From NCBI GenBank assembly GCA_046758905.1, contig JBHIBC010000007.1, positions 1 to 64,000 on the forward strand: a stretch of DNA of 64,000 bases. The letters run 5' to 3'. The stretch is from JBHIBC01 sp046758905 (GTDB taxonomy: Bacteria > Acidobacteriota > Polarisedimenticolia > Gp22-AA2). The position numbers and the translations under genes are program-made. Shown here in pieces: positions 42,433-50,838 of this stretch. The notes under the pieces are model-generated. The model was not told the DNA's origin, made no database searches, and saw only the letters and a list, made by a program, of their open reading frames with translations. Position 1 is the stretch's first letter, and each line of letters starts with the position of its first letter.

Positions 42433-45246
42433 GTGAGACGGACGCTGGCGGTGACGTTCACGGCCCTGCTGCTCGCCTGGGGCGCCCTTTCGTTTCACTC
42501 GCAGGTCAACAAGGTCGCGCCCGAGACCGGCGTCGAGTGGGTCGATACTCCGCGCGGGCCGCTCGCCGGCTGGGTGATCCCCGGAGCGCCGGCATGGAAG
42601 GCGGGACTCAGGCCGGACGACCGCCTCCGGGCAGTCGAGGGCAGGCCGGTCGACTCGGCGGTGGCGGCCGAGGACGCGCCGTGGCGGGTCCCGAGGGGGC
42701 AGACGATCGCCTACCTGGTCGAGCGGCACGGCGAGCAGCTCGAGTTCCGCGTCCGGCCCGCCTGGGTCGGCGGCGGCGCCCCGGTCTACTACTACTTGTC
42801 GATCGTCGGCCTGACCTTCCTGGGCGTGGGGCTCGTCGTCTGGCTGCGGGCCACGCGCGCGCGGGCGGCCGTGCCGTTCGCCCTCCTCTGCCAGGCGATG
42901 TTCCTCCTCTTGGTCATGGACCCGACCGGGGAGGCCACCGTGCTCGACTGGTCCGCCTACTGGGGAGACCTGGCGGGCTGTCTGCTGGCGCCGGCCCTGT
43001 TCCTGCACATCAATTTCGCCCTGGAGGAGGAGAATCGCGGCAGCGCACGGAAGCGGCTCCGCAGGAGCCTGGCGATCTATCTACCGCCATTCCTGCTGCT
43101 GCTCTACAACCTTTACCTGATTCCGTTCAAGGGGGTGTATCGCTTCTCGGACCCTCTGACGGCGATCCGTTTCAAGAACCGACTGGAGGAGCTGTACATC
43201 GCCGTCTACCTCATCTACGGGATCGTCAAGGCGGTGCGCGCCTACCTGTCGGCCGAGCGGCTGCCGACGCGCTGGCAGATGAAGTGGATGGCCTGGGGCA
43301 GCCTGGTCGGTTTCCTGCCGGCGGCCCTCTTCTACCTGGCGCCGCGGGCCCTCAACATCCGCATCGGCGGGTGGAGCGAGCTGGCCGTCCTGTCGATCTC
43401 GGTGGTGCCGCTCGCCTTCGCGGCGGCGATCGTCCGATACCGTCTGCTCGATCTCGACATCTTCCTCAAGCGCGGCATCGTCGCGACCGGTCTGGTCCTG
43501 ACCGCGGCCGCGACCTACGCGGCCTGCTACGTGATCATGGAGAGGGCGGCCGGCGGCATCAACCCGGCCGGCCTCAACCTCGCCCTGATCCTGGCGACAT
43601 TCCTCATGGCGATCTTCTACCCGCGGCTTCACCGGCGCCTGAAGGCCTCCGTGGATCAGTTCTTCTACCGCGAGCGCTACGACTACCGCCGGACCCTGAC
43701 GGAGTTCGGGGAGGCGCTCAACAGGGAGCTGAGCCTTCCGGTCCTGCGGCGCAAGTTCACGGCCCGGGTCGAGAGGACCTTCGGCCTGGAGAGGGCGCTG
43801 GTCTTCGTCCGCCACGGCGAGCGGGGCGAGTTCGCGGCCGATCCCCCCGGCCACGGGATTCGCCCGGACGACCCGGTCGTCGGCCTGCTGCAGCGGGTCG
43901 ACTACCTGCCCCTCCGGGACCATCCGGGGGTGCATCAGATGGAGACCGGCGCCTACCTGATCGAGGGCCTAGGGCTCGAGTACCTGCTGCCGATGACCGT
44001 CGAGGGGGAGATCGTGGCGATCCTCGGCGTCGGGACCTCGCACCGAGGCGAGCCCCTGACCAGCGAGGACCTTCAGCTTTTGGTCTCCTTCTGCCGGCAC
44101 GCCGCGGTGGCGTTCGAGGGGGCGCGCCTGTACAGCGCCGTCGCGGAGAAGGTGCGCGAGGTGGAGGCCCTGAAGGAGTTCAACGAGAGCATCCTGGAGA
44201 GCAGCCGGGTCGGCATCCTGGTGGCCGACCTGCGGGGGCGGGTGGTCGGTGTCAACGGCGCGTTCGAGACCCTGTTCGCCGCGCCGCGCGCCGAGATCCT
44301 GGGGCGGCCGCTGTCGGACATCCTGCCTGCCGGCTGCTTCACGGCGGGTGACGGGGCGGATGGGTCCCGGCGCGGCGCCGCCCTCCCTGAGGAAGGGATC
44401 AGGATGTACCGATCGACTCTGGTCACGCGCGATGCCCGCCGGCTGCTGGTCAATCTGTCGCAATCGGCTCTCCGTGGGCCGGACGGCCAGCCGTGCGGCC
44501 GGGTCATCGTGGTGGACGACGTCACCGACGAGGTGAAACGGGAGGAGGAGCTGAGACGGCGCGAGCACCTAGCGTCGATCGGGTTGTTGGCCTCGGGGAT
44601 CGCGCACGAGGTGAACACGCCCCTCACGGGAATCGCCTCCTACGCGCAGCTCCTCCTCGAGGGCAGGCGCCAGGGCGATCCGGAATACCCCCTTCTCAAG
44701 AAGATCGAGCAGCAGGCGTTTCGAGCGGCCGGGATCGCCTCCAGCCTCCTCAATTTCTCCCGCCAGCGGGACGGTGATTACCAGCGTCTCGACGTCCGGG
44801 ACATGGTCCGGGAGACGCTTGACCTGTTCGAGCCGCACCTGCGGGGGAAGCGCGTCCGGATCGAGCGCCGCATCGATGAGCGGCTGCCTCCCGTCGTCGG
44901 GAACCGCGGCAGGCTGCAGCAGGTATTGATGAACCTGCTGCTGAACGCCGTCGACGCCATGCCGCGGGGAGGCTCCCTGAGGGTGGAGGCCCTGTCGGTC
45001 GCCGACCGCGTGCGCATCGAGGTGTCGGACACGGGCGTCGGAATCCCGCAGGACCAGATCGACAGGATCTACGACCCGTTCTTCACCACCAAGCCGCGCG
45101 GCCGGGGGACCGGTCTGGGGCTCTCGGTCTCCTACGGGATCGTGAAGGAGCATGCCGGCACGCTGGTGGCCGAGAGCATCCCCGGGGAGGGGACCCGCTT
45201 CCGGGTCAGCCTGCCGGTCGCCGACCGGAGGCGCGCCTCGGCATGA
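42433..45246 (+). CDS. Membrane histidine kinase with PDZ, multi-TM, GAF and PAS regions
   Basis: 937 residues, GTG start. Domains in order: N-terminal TM and PDZ (about 30-105, GWVIPGAPAWKAGLRPDDRLRAVEG), about eight TM segments (about 115-400), GAF-like region (about 430-560), coiled linker, PAS (about 580-690), then HisKA with phospho-acceptor His725 in SGIAHEVNTPLTGI. HATPase_c follows with N box VLMNLLLNAVDAMP, DTGVGIP, FFTTKPRGRGTGLGLS. It is NtrB-like at the kinase core. It shares ATGA overlap with the NtrC-type regulator, its certain partner. PDZ plus membrane domain suggests sensing of an envelope or periplasmic state; the signal is unknown. Confidence 0.92.
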   Translation: MRRTLAVTFTALLLAWGALSFHSQVNKVAPETGVEWVDTPRGPLAGWVIPGAPAWKAGLRPDDRLRAVEGRPVDSAVAAEDAPWRVPRGQTIAYLVERHGEQLEFRVRPAWVGGGAPVYYYLSIVGLTFLGVGLVVWLRATRARAAVPFALLCQAMFLLLVMDPTGEATVLDWSAYWGDLAGCLLAPALFLHINFALEEENRGSARKRLRRSLAIYLPPFLLLLYNLYLIPFKGVYRFSDPLTAIRFKNRLEELYIAVYLIYGIVKAVRAYLSAERLPTRWQMKWMAWGSLVGFLPAALFYLAPRALNIRIGGWSELAVLSISVVPLAFAAAIVRYRLLDLDIFLKRGIVATGLVLTAAATYAACYVIMERAAGGINPAGLNLALILATFLMAIFYPRLHRRLKASVDQFFYRERYDYRRTLTEFGEALNRELSLPVLRRKFTARVERTFGLERALVFVRHGERGEFAADPPGHGIRPDDPVVGLLQRVDYLPLRDHPGVHQMETGAYLIEGLGLEYLLPMTVEGEIVAILGVGTSHRGEPLTSEDLQLLVSFCRHAAVAFEGARLYSAVAEKVREVEALKEFNESILESSRVGILVADLRGRVVGVNGAFETLFAAPRAEILGRPLSDILPAGCFTAGDGADGSRRGAALPEEGIRMYRSTLVTRDARRLLVNLSQSALRGPDGQPCGRVIVVDDVTDEVKREEELRRREHLASIGLLASGIAHEVNTPLTGIASYAQLLLEGRRQGDPEYPLLKKIEQQAFRAAGIASSLLNFSRQRDGDYQRLDVRDMVRETLDLFEPHLRGKRVRIERRIDERLPPVVGNRGRLQQVLMNLLLNAVDAMPRGGSLRVEALSVADRVRIEVSDTGVGIPQDQIDRIYDPFFTTKPRGRGTGLGLSVSYGIVKEHAGTLVAESIPGEGTRFRVSLPVADRRRASA

Positions 45247-46673
45247 ACCCACCGCGCGTGGCGGCGTTCGAGAGTGAGGACTCGCGCGAGCGCGCGGTGG
45301 GGAGCGGCCGGATCCTGGTGATCGACGACGAGCCCATCGTCCGGGAGGTGCTGGGGGACGTCCTCTCCCGGTCGGGGCATTCCATCTCGGGCTGCGGGGA
45401 CGCCGAGGAGGGCCTCGAGGCCCTGGGCTCCGGGGGCTTCGACCTCGTGATCCTCGACCTGATGCTGCCGGGCATGGGGGGTCTGGAGGCTCTCAGGGAG
45501 ATCAAGAAGCGGGACCCCGACCAGCTGGTGGTGATGATCACCGCCTACGGCTCGGTGGAGACGGCGGTGCAGGCGATGCGGATGGGGGCGCACGACTACC
45601 TCACGAAGCCGTTCAAGAACGAGGACGTCCTGCGCACCCTCGGGAACGCGCTCCGACACCGACGCCTCCTCCGCGAGAACCGCAGTCTCCGGCGGGCCCT
45701 GCAGGGCCGGAGCCGGCTCGGGGGGCTGGTGGGGAAGAGCCGGGAGATGCGGGAGCTGTATCGGCTGATCGAGCAGGTCGCCCCTAGCCGCTCCACCGTG
45801 CTGATCCAGGGCGAGAGCGGCACCGGGAAGGAGCTGGTCGCCCAGGCGGTGCACCGTCACTCCGGACGTCCCGCGGAAGCCTTCGTGGTGGTCAATTCGG
45901 GGAGCATGCCGGCCGATCTGCTTGAGAGCAACCTGTTCGGGCACATCCGTGGAGCGTTCACGGGGGCGGTGCACACCAAGAAGGGGCTCTTCGAGGTGGC
46001 CAGCGGAGGCTCGATCTTCTTCGACGAGATCAGCACGATCAAGCCCGAGGTGCAGGCCAAGCTGCTCCGGGTGATCCAGGAGAAGGAGTTCCTGCCGTTA
46101 GGCGCGATCCAGAGCGTCCAGGTGGACGTGCGGATCATCGCGGCCACGAACATCGACCTGCAGGAGCTGGTCCGGCGGGGCGAATTCCGGGAGGACCTGT
46201 ACTACCGGCTGAACGTCATCACCCTCAACCTGCCCCCGCTGCGCGACCGGCGGGAGGATATCCCGCTGCTGGTGGAACACTTCGTGGCCCTTTACGCGGC
46301 CGAGAACGGCAAGGAGATCCGCGGCCCGACCTCGGAGGCGATGGCGCTGATGCTCGACTACCACTGGCCGGGCAACGTCCGGGAGCTCGAGAACGTCATC
46401 GAGCGGGCCGTCGTGCTGGCGTCGACGCCCGATCTGGACGTCGAGCTGCTGCCCGAAGCGCTGCGCCGCCAGGGGATCCGCCTGCCGACCCCCGCCGCCC
46501 TGATGGAGGGACGCTTCTCCTTCTACGAGACGATGGAGCGGTTCGAGAGGGAGATCATCCTGGAGAGCCTCAAGAGGGTGAACGGGGTGCAGCGTCGGGC
46601 CGCCGAGCTGCTGGGGCTCAAGGCGACGACGCTGAACGAGAAGATCAAACGGCTCAGGATCGACCTCCCTTAA
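45243..46673 (+). CDS. Sigma-54-dependent response regulator, NtrC family
   Basis: 476 residues. Receiver domain with phospho-Asp72 (VILDLMLPGMGG) and conserved Lys in YLTKPFKNED. AAA+ domain with Walker A IQGESGTGKELVA, sigma-54 contact loop RGAFTGA, Walker B IFFDEIST and arginine-finger region NVRELENVIERAVVLA. The C-terminal Fis-type helix-turn-helix is QRRAAELLGLKATTLNEKIKRL. The ATG overlaps the kinase stop (ATGA). It activates sigma-54 promoters after phosphorylation; the targets are unknown, but the TonB receptor gene lies directly downstream. Confidence 0.95.
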   Translation: MNPPRVAAFESEDSRERAVGSGRILVIDDEPIVREVLGDVLSRSGHSISGCGDAEEGLEALGSGGFDLVILDLMLPGMGGLEALREIKKRDPDQLVVMITAYGSVETAVQAMRMGAHDYLTKPFKNEDVLRTLGNALRHRRLLRENRSLRRALQGRSRLGGLVGKSREMRELYRLIEQVAPSRSTVLIQGESGTGKELVAQAVHRHSGRPAEAFVVVNSGSMPADLLESNLFGHIRGAFTGAVHTKKGLFEVASGGSIFFDEISTIKPEVQAKLLRVIQEKEFLPLGAIQSVQVDVRIIAATNIDLQELVRRGEFREDLYYRLNVITLNLPPLRDRREDIPLLVEHFVALYAAENGKEIRGPTSEAMALMLDYHWPGNVRELENVIERAVVLASTPDLDVELLPEALRRQGIRLPTPAALMEGRFSFYETMERFEREIILESLKRVNGVQRRAAELLGLKATTLNEKIKRLRIDLP

Positions 46674-46732
46674 GCACGGGAGCCCCCGCCCGCCCGCTGC
46701 ATAGACTCCGCACGGCCCGCCTCAGGATCCGG

Positions 46733-46760
46733 TTGACAGGCCAGCACTTGGCGGTAGAAT
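46733..46760 (+). promoter_or_regulatory. Upstream promoter (P1) of the TonB receptor gene
   Basis: Perfect TTGACA (46733-46738), 16 nt, TAGAAT (46755-46760, 5/6). It would give a leader of about 235 nt. Within 46674-47001 (328 bp) this is the first of three TTGACAGG occurrences; the rest of the gap shows no gene. Confidence 0.58.
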
Positions 46761-46877
46761 TACGACCGCAGGTGTCGCCGCCGAATACCGCTGAGGTCCC
46801 GTACGCCCGGCACCGGACGGTCCGGGGGAGCGGAGGAGGGATGGGGGCAGAGTCACGAGGGGGCCGACGGGCCATCC

Positions 46878-46907
46878 TTGACAGGCTCGACGCCGTTCCC
46901 CTACACT
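46878..46907 (+). promoter_or_regulatory. Downstream promoter (P2) of the TonB receptor gene
   Basis: Perfect TTGACA (46878-46883), 18 nt, TACACT (46902-46907, 4/6). Leader of about 88 nt. A third TTGACAGG at 46954 has no matching -10. Confidence 0.48.
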
Positions 46908-47001
46908 CCGGGCGACCCGCGCACAGCTGCGACTCCGACGGAAGGCCGGTGCCTTGACAGGGGCTGCGCACCACCCGAGCCGAGCCCGGAGGTTCGAACC
47001 G

Positions 47002-50000
47002 ATGGTCGTGAAGAGAGCCCTGCCCATCCTGTTGAGCGGTGTTCTGGCCCTCGCCCTGTCCCTCCCCGGGGCAGCGCTCGCCCAGACGGCCTCGGGCATC
47101 CGCGGGCTGGTCGTGGACAAGGACGGCGAGCCGATCGTCGCAGCCACGGTTCTGGTGGAGAACCGCGACCTGGGCATCTCCCAGCAGGGCACGGTCACCG
47201 ACGCCCGGGGGCAGTTCCGCGTCGCGCCCCTGCCTCCCGGGCGCGGCTACACCGTGACGGTCTCCTTCCCCGGCATGGCCACGGTGATCCTGTCCGACAT
47301 CGAGGTGCGCGGCAGCGGGTTCACCAGCGTTCCGGTGACGCTGCGCCCCGACAAGGAGATGCGGGAGAGGGTGAGGGTCACGGCGGTGACGGACGTGGTG
47401 GACACCGCCTCGACGACGACGCAGACGAGCTTCTCCGACGAGTTCATCGACGCCCTGCCGATCCTGGGGCGGAACTACCAGGACGTGTTGTCCCTGGCGC
47501 CCGGGGTGACGGATGTCGACGGGGACGGCAACCCGAACATCCTCGGCGCCCGCGACACCGACACCATCACCCTGGTGGACGGGGTGTCGACGGTCGACCC
47601 GCTCACGGGGCAGCGGGGTCAGGAGCTGAACATCGAGTCGATCGCCGAGATCGAGGTGAAGACGTCGGGCGCCTCGGCCGAGTTCAGCCGCGGCCAGGGC
47701 GGCTTCGTCAACATCATCACCAAGTCGGGCGGCAACGACTTCCAGGGCCGGTTCTCGTTCTTCTGGAGGAGCAACATATTCGACGGCGACGGCGCCGGCC
47801 TGGACGACCCGAAGCTGCACGGCGGGCTGGGGGAGCTGGGGCTGCGCGACCTGGACTTCAATGACTTCAGGCCGTTCCTGTCCCTGAGCGGGCCGATCAG
47901 GAAGGACAAGGCCTGGTACTTCTTCAGCGCGCAGTACATCCAGGAGGAGGTTCCCGTCAACGCGCTGACGCAGGCGTTCGTGCGCGGCCACGAGGAGTTC
48001 CGGGTCTTCGGGAAGCTCAGCTGGGACATCAACCCGAACAATAAGCTCAGCTTCACGGTCAACATCGATCCGCAGCAGTTCAACAACCTCGGCCTCAACT
48101 CGTTCACGCAGCTCGAGAGCGGCTACACGGTGGACGCGGGCGCCACCAACCTGGTCCTCACCGAGACCTCGGTGTTCAACCCGAACGTCTTCCTCGAGAC
48201 CAGGCTCCAGTACTGGACCTCCACCCCGGAGCTGTTCCCCACCCTCGATCCCGACACCAACGGCAACGGCGTCCTGTTCATCGACCGGAACGGGGACGGC
48301 TTCATCGACGGGACCGAGCGCGACCCGGGGGAGGACTTCGACCGGGACGGGCGCTTCGACGTCTTCGAGGACCGCAACGGCAACAAGGTGCTGGACGAGG
48401 GCGAGGACCTGGACGGGGACGGGAGGCTCACGGCGCCGGGCGCGTGCGAGGGCGCCAACCGCGAGGACATCGACTGCGACGGACATCTCGACTTCATCAA
48501 CGAGGATCAGGACGGCGACGGCAAGCTGGACCCCGGCGAGGACCTGGACGGGGACGGTCGTCTCGACGACGGGACCGAGGACCGCAACGGCAACCAGCTG
48601 CTCGACGACCGTCCGTTCGTCGCCCCCGACGATTTCTTCGTGGACGAGAAGGGCAACGTGAACCCGACCTACCCCTACGGGTCGCTCAACCCGCTCCCGA
48701 ACGACCTGGACTACTCGCAGGACCAGCGCACCCTCCGGATCAGCGGCCCCTACTACTTCACCATCAACCAGGACGAGAGCCGCGTCACCCTGCGGGAGGA
48801 CCTGACGGTCTTCGTCCCGGACTGGTTCGGCCAGCACGACCTGAGACTGGGCGCCGTCATCGAGAAGGAGGACTACAAGCAGGCGACGGACGCGCGCAAC
48901 TTCCTGTTCCCGAACGCGTCGCCCCCGACCTCCAGCACCATCCTGCCCACCACCGCGGTGCGGCTTCCTTCGGAGAACCGCATCTTCAACGAGGCGAACA
49001 ACACGACCTTCGGGGCTTACTTCAACGACGTCTACAAGCCCCTGCCCAACCTGACCCTGGGCATCGGCCTCCGGTTCGATCGGGAGGCGACCGACTCGTT
49101 CGGCTTCACGCAGTTCGACCCCGCGGAGCAGCGGCGGCAGTTCGACACCATCTTCAACCTGGGGGGCGGAGAGCAGAACGTCACCGACGAGAGCCAGATC
49201 GGCAACAACGACGGGATCATCAGCCAGGGCTTCTGCGGGGATCCGATCTTCAGCCAGAACACCGGCGTGGGCGGCAACGTCTGCACCAACTTCACGATCA
49301 AGGATGAGGAGGGTGCGCCCCACGGCGAGGCGGTGGTCCGGGACCACAACAGCCTCAGGCTCCTGGCGGCCTCCCGGCTCACCCAGCACCACATCTCCAC
49401 CACGCTCGTCGCCGAGACTCTGGCGCAGCTCTTCCCCGAGGCCGTGGACCCGAACACCGGCGAGATCAACCGCGATATCCTGCGGGAGAAGGGGAACGCC
49501 ACCTTCCAGGAGCGGGAGTCCTTCCGCCTGACCAACAACAACCTGGCGCCGCGGCTGTCGATCTCGTGGGACCCCTGGGCGGACGGCAAGACCAAGCTGT
49601 TCGCCAACTGGAGCCGTTTCTACGACAAGCTGTTCCTCGCGACGGTGATCCCGGAGGAGGGGCCGGACTTCATCTACCGCTATTATCGGAAGGACCAGGA
49701 CGGCGTGACGGGGGCGGGCGTCCCGAACAACCAGCTCGGCGCCGCCCTCTCCAAGGCCCCGCCGGACGCCAGCCAGGTGGACCGGGGCCTGGAGACCCCA
49801 TTCACGGATGAGCTGTCGATCGGGTTCGAGCGCGAGCTGGCGCCGGAGCTCTCCCTCAGGGTCACCTTCATCGACAGGAAGGGTCGCAACGGGCTCCAGG
49901 ACCTGGACATCAACCACGAGATCCGCTGCTGCGAGCCGAACGCCAACAGACCGGGCGAGGAGCGCCCGATCGACGTCCTGGGGAGGCTCGTCCAGGGCAG

Positions 50001-50724
50001 CGGGGCCGCCACCGGCGGCGGGGCGAGCGTCCGTCAGCAGGACTTCCGTCCCGACCTTTACAACCGCAACTTCTTCTTCAACCGGATCTTCCGGATCGGG
50101 AACTTCAACACGTCCCGCTACAAGTCGATCCAGCTGCAGGTGACCAAGAGGCTGAGCCGCAAGTGGCAGATGGATGCCTCGTACACCTACTCGCGGGCTC
50201 GCGGAGACGCGGAGAACTTCGCGTCGCTGCTCGGGGACGATCCCGCGACCACCGCCCTCGAGTTCGGATACCTGGACTTCGACCAGCGACACGTCGTGAA
50301 GTTCAACGCGGTCACCTTCCTGCCGGGCGACTGGGAGCTGGGCGGCACGCTGCAGTGGAGCTCGGGCCTCCCGTTCTCGGAGGTCGATTTCTTCACGTCG
50401 GCCGACAACTTCGACTACTTCTCTTTCCGGAGGCTCCTCGGGCGCGTGGTCAGGGGCGACAAGGAGCCGGAGTTCATCCCCATCCGGCGCAACTCGCTGC
50501 GCAACGACGCGGTCTACAACATCGACGTCCGGGCCTCGAAGGCGTTCGTCCTCGGACGCTTCAACGCAAAGGCGTTCGTGACGGTGCAGGACCTGCTCAA
50601 CACGGACGACCTGCGGATCTCGTTCTTCCTGCCTGACAACCCGAACCGCGGCGGCGCGTTACAGCTCATCTCGGAGCGTCAGTTCGGCCGGCGCTTCGAG
50701 GTCGGGTTCCAGTTCGACTTCTAG
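47002..50724 (+). CDS. TonB-dependent receptor with carboxypeptidase-regulatory N-terminus and Asp-rich Ca-binding-like insert
   Basis: 1240 residues from ATG 47002, GGAGGT 9 nt upstream. Signal peptide (LPILLSGVLALALSLPGAALAQ), CarboxypepD_reg-like domain (GIRGLVVDKDGEPIVAATVLVEN, about 28-110), plug (FSDEFIDALPILGRNYQDVLSLAPGV, GGFVNIITKSGGNDFQG, about 140-260) and a 22-strand-type barrel ending FEVGFQFDF. Residues about 416-536 form an insert of repeated D-x-(D/N)-x-(D/N)-G units (DRNGDGFIDG, DFDRDGRFD, DQDGDGKLDPGEDLDGDG), like thrombospondin type 3/EF-hand Ca loops, likely in a surface loop. It imports an unknown large substrate using TonB. Confidence 0.93.
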   Translation: MVVKRALPILLSGVLALALSLPGAALAQTASGIRGLVVDKDGEPIVAATVLVENRDLGISQQGTVTDARGQFRVAPLPPGRGYTVTVSFPGMATVILSDIEVRGSGFTSVPVTLRPDKEMRERVRVTAVTDVVDTASTTTQTSFSDEFIDALPILGRNYQDVLSLAPGVTDVDGDGNPNILGARDTDTITLVDGVSTVDPLTGQRGQELNIESIAEIEVKTSGASAEFSRGQGGFVNIITKSGGNDFQGRFSFFWRSNIFDGDGAGLDDPKLHGGLGELGLRDLDFNDFRPFLSLSGPIRKDKAWYFFSAQYIQEEVPVNALTQAFVRGHEEFRVFGKLSWDINPNNKLSFTVNIDPQQFNNLGLNSFTQLESGYTVDAGATNLVLTETSVFNPNVFLETRLQYWTSTPELFPTLDPDTNGNGVLFIDRNGDGFIDGTERDPGEDFDRDGRFDVFEDRNGNKVLDEGEDLDGDGRLTAPGACEGANREDIDCDGHLDFINEDQDGDGKLDPGEDLDGDGRLDDGTEDRNGNQLLDDRPFVAPDDFFVDEKGNVNPTYPYGSLNPLPNDLDYSQDQRTLRISGPYYFTINQDESRVTLREDLTVFVPDWFGQHDLRLGAVIEKEDYKQATDARNFLFPNASPPTSSTILPTTAVRLPSENRIFNEANNTTFGAYFNDVYKPLPNLTLGIGLRFDREATDSFGFTQFDPAEQRRQFDTIFNLGGGEQNVTDESQIGNNDGIISQGFCGDPIFSQNTGVGGNVCTNFTIKDEEGAPHGEAVVRDHNSLRLLAASRLTQHHISTTLVAETLAQLFPEAVDPNTGEINRDILREKGNATFQERESFRLTNNNLAPRLSISWDPWADGKTKLFANWSRFYDKLFLATVIPEEGPDFIYRYYRKDQDGVTGAGVPNNQLGAALSKAPPDASQVDRGLETPFTDELSIGFERELAPELSLRVTFIDRKGRNGLQDLDINHEIRCCEPNANRPGEERPIDVLGRLVQGSGAATGGGASVRQQDFRPDLYNRNFFFNRIFRIGNFNTSRYKSIQLQVTKRLSRKWQMDASYTYSRARGDAENFASLLGDDPATTALEFGYLDFDQRHVVKFNAVTFLPGDWELGGTLQWSSGLPFSEVDFFTSADNFDYFSFRRLLGRVVRGDKEPEFIPIRRNSLRNDAVYNIDVRASKAFVLGRFNAKAFVTVQDLLNTDDLRISFFLPDNPNRGGALQLISERQFGRRFEVGFQFDF

Positions 50725-50787
50725 ACGGATCGGCTTGGATGGCCGAGGGCCCGTACCCCGTTCGCGGGCGTGGTCTTCGCAGCCTCG

Positions 50788-50816
50788 TTGACAGCGCGGG
50801 GATCGGACGCTAGACT
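50788..50816 (+). promoter_or_regulatory. Promoter for cysS
   Basis: Perfect TTGACA (50788-50793), 17 nt, TAGACT (50811-50816, 4/6). Start near 50823 with a short 16-nt leader containing GAGG. No T-box leader is present. Confidence 0.62.
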
Positions 50817-50838
50817 CGCCCCCTGCCGCACGAGGCTC

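Noticed and set aside
46739..46752. GG-N10-GC spacing that could be a sigma-54 promoter upstream of the TonB receptor
   Set aside because: Only the GG and GC dinucleotides match; the TGGCAC and TTGC context is absent, and such spacing is frequent by chance in G+C-rich DNA.
46654..50292. A 1212-codon minus-strand frame opposite the TonB receptor
   Set aside because: Composition is Val/Arg/Glu/Leu-repetitive with no domain, and it mirrors a clear receptor on the plus strand; long antisense frames are expected at this G+C content.
47002..50724. Assigning the TonB receptor to a substrate such as cobalamin or a siderophore
   Set aside because: No riboswitch is visible in the leader and no transport partner genes are adjacent, so the substrate cannot be named.
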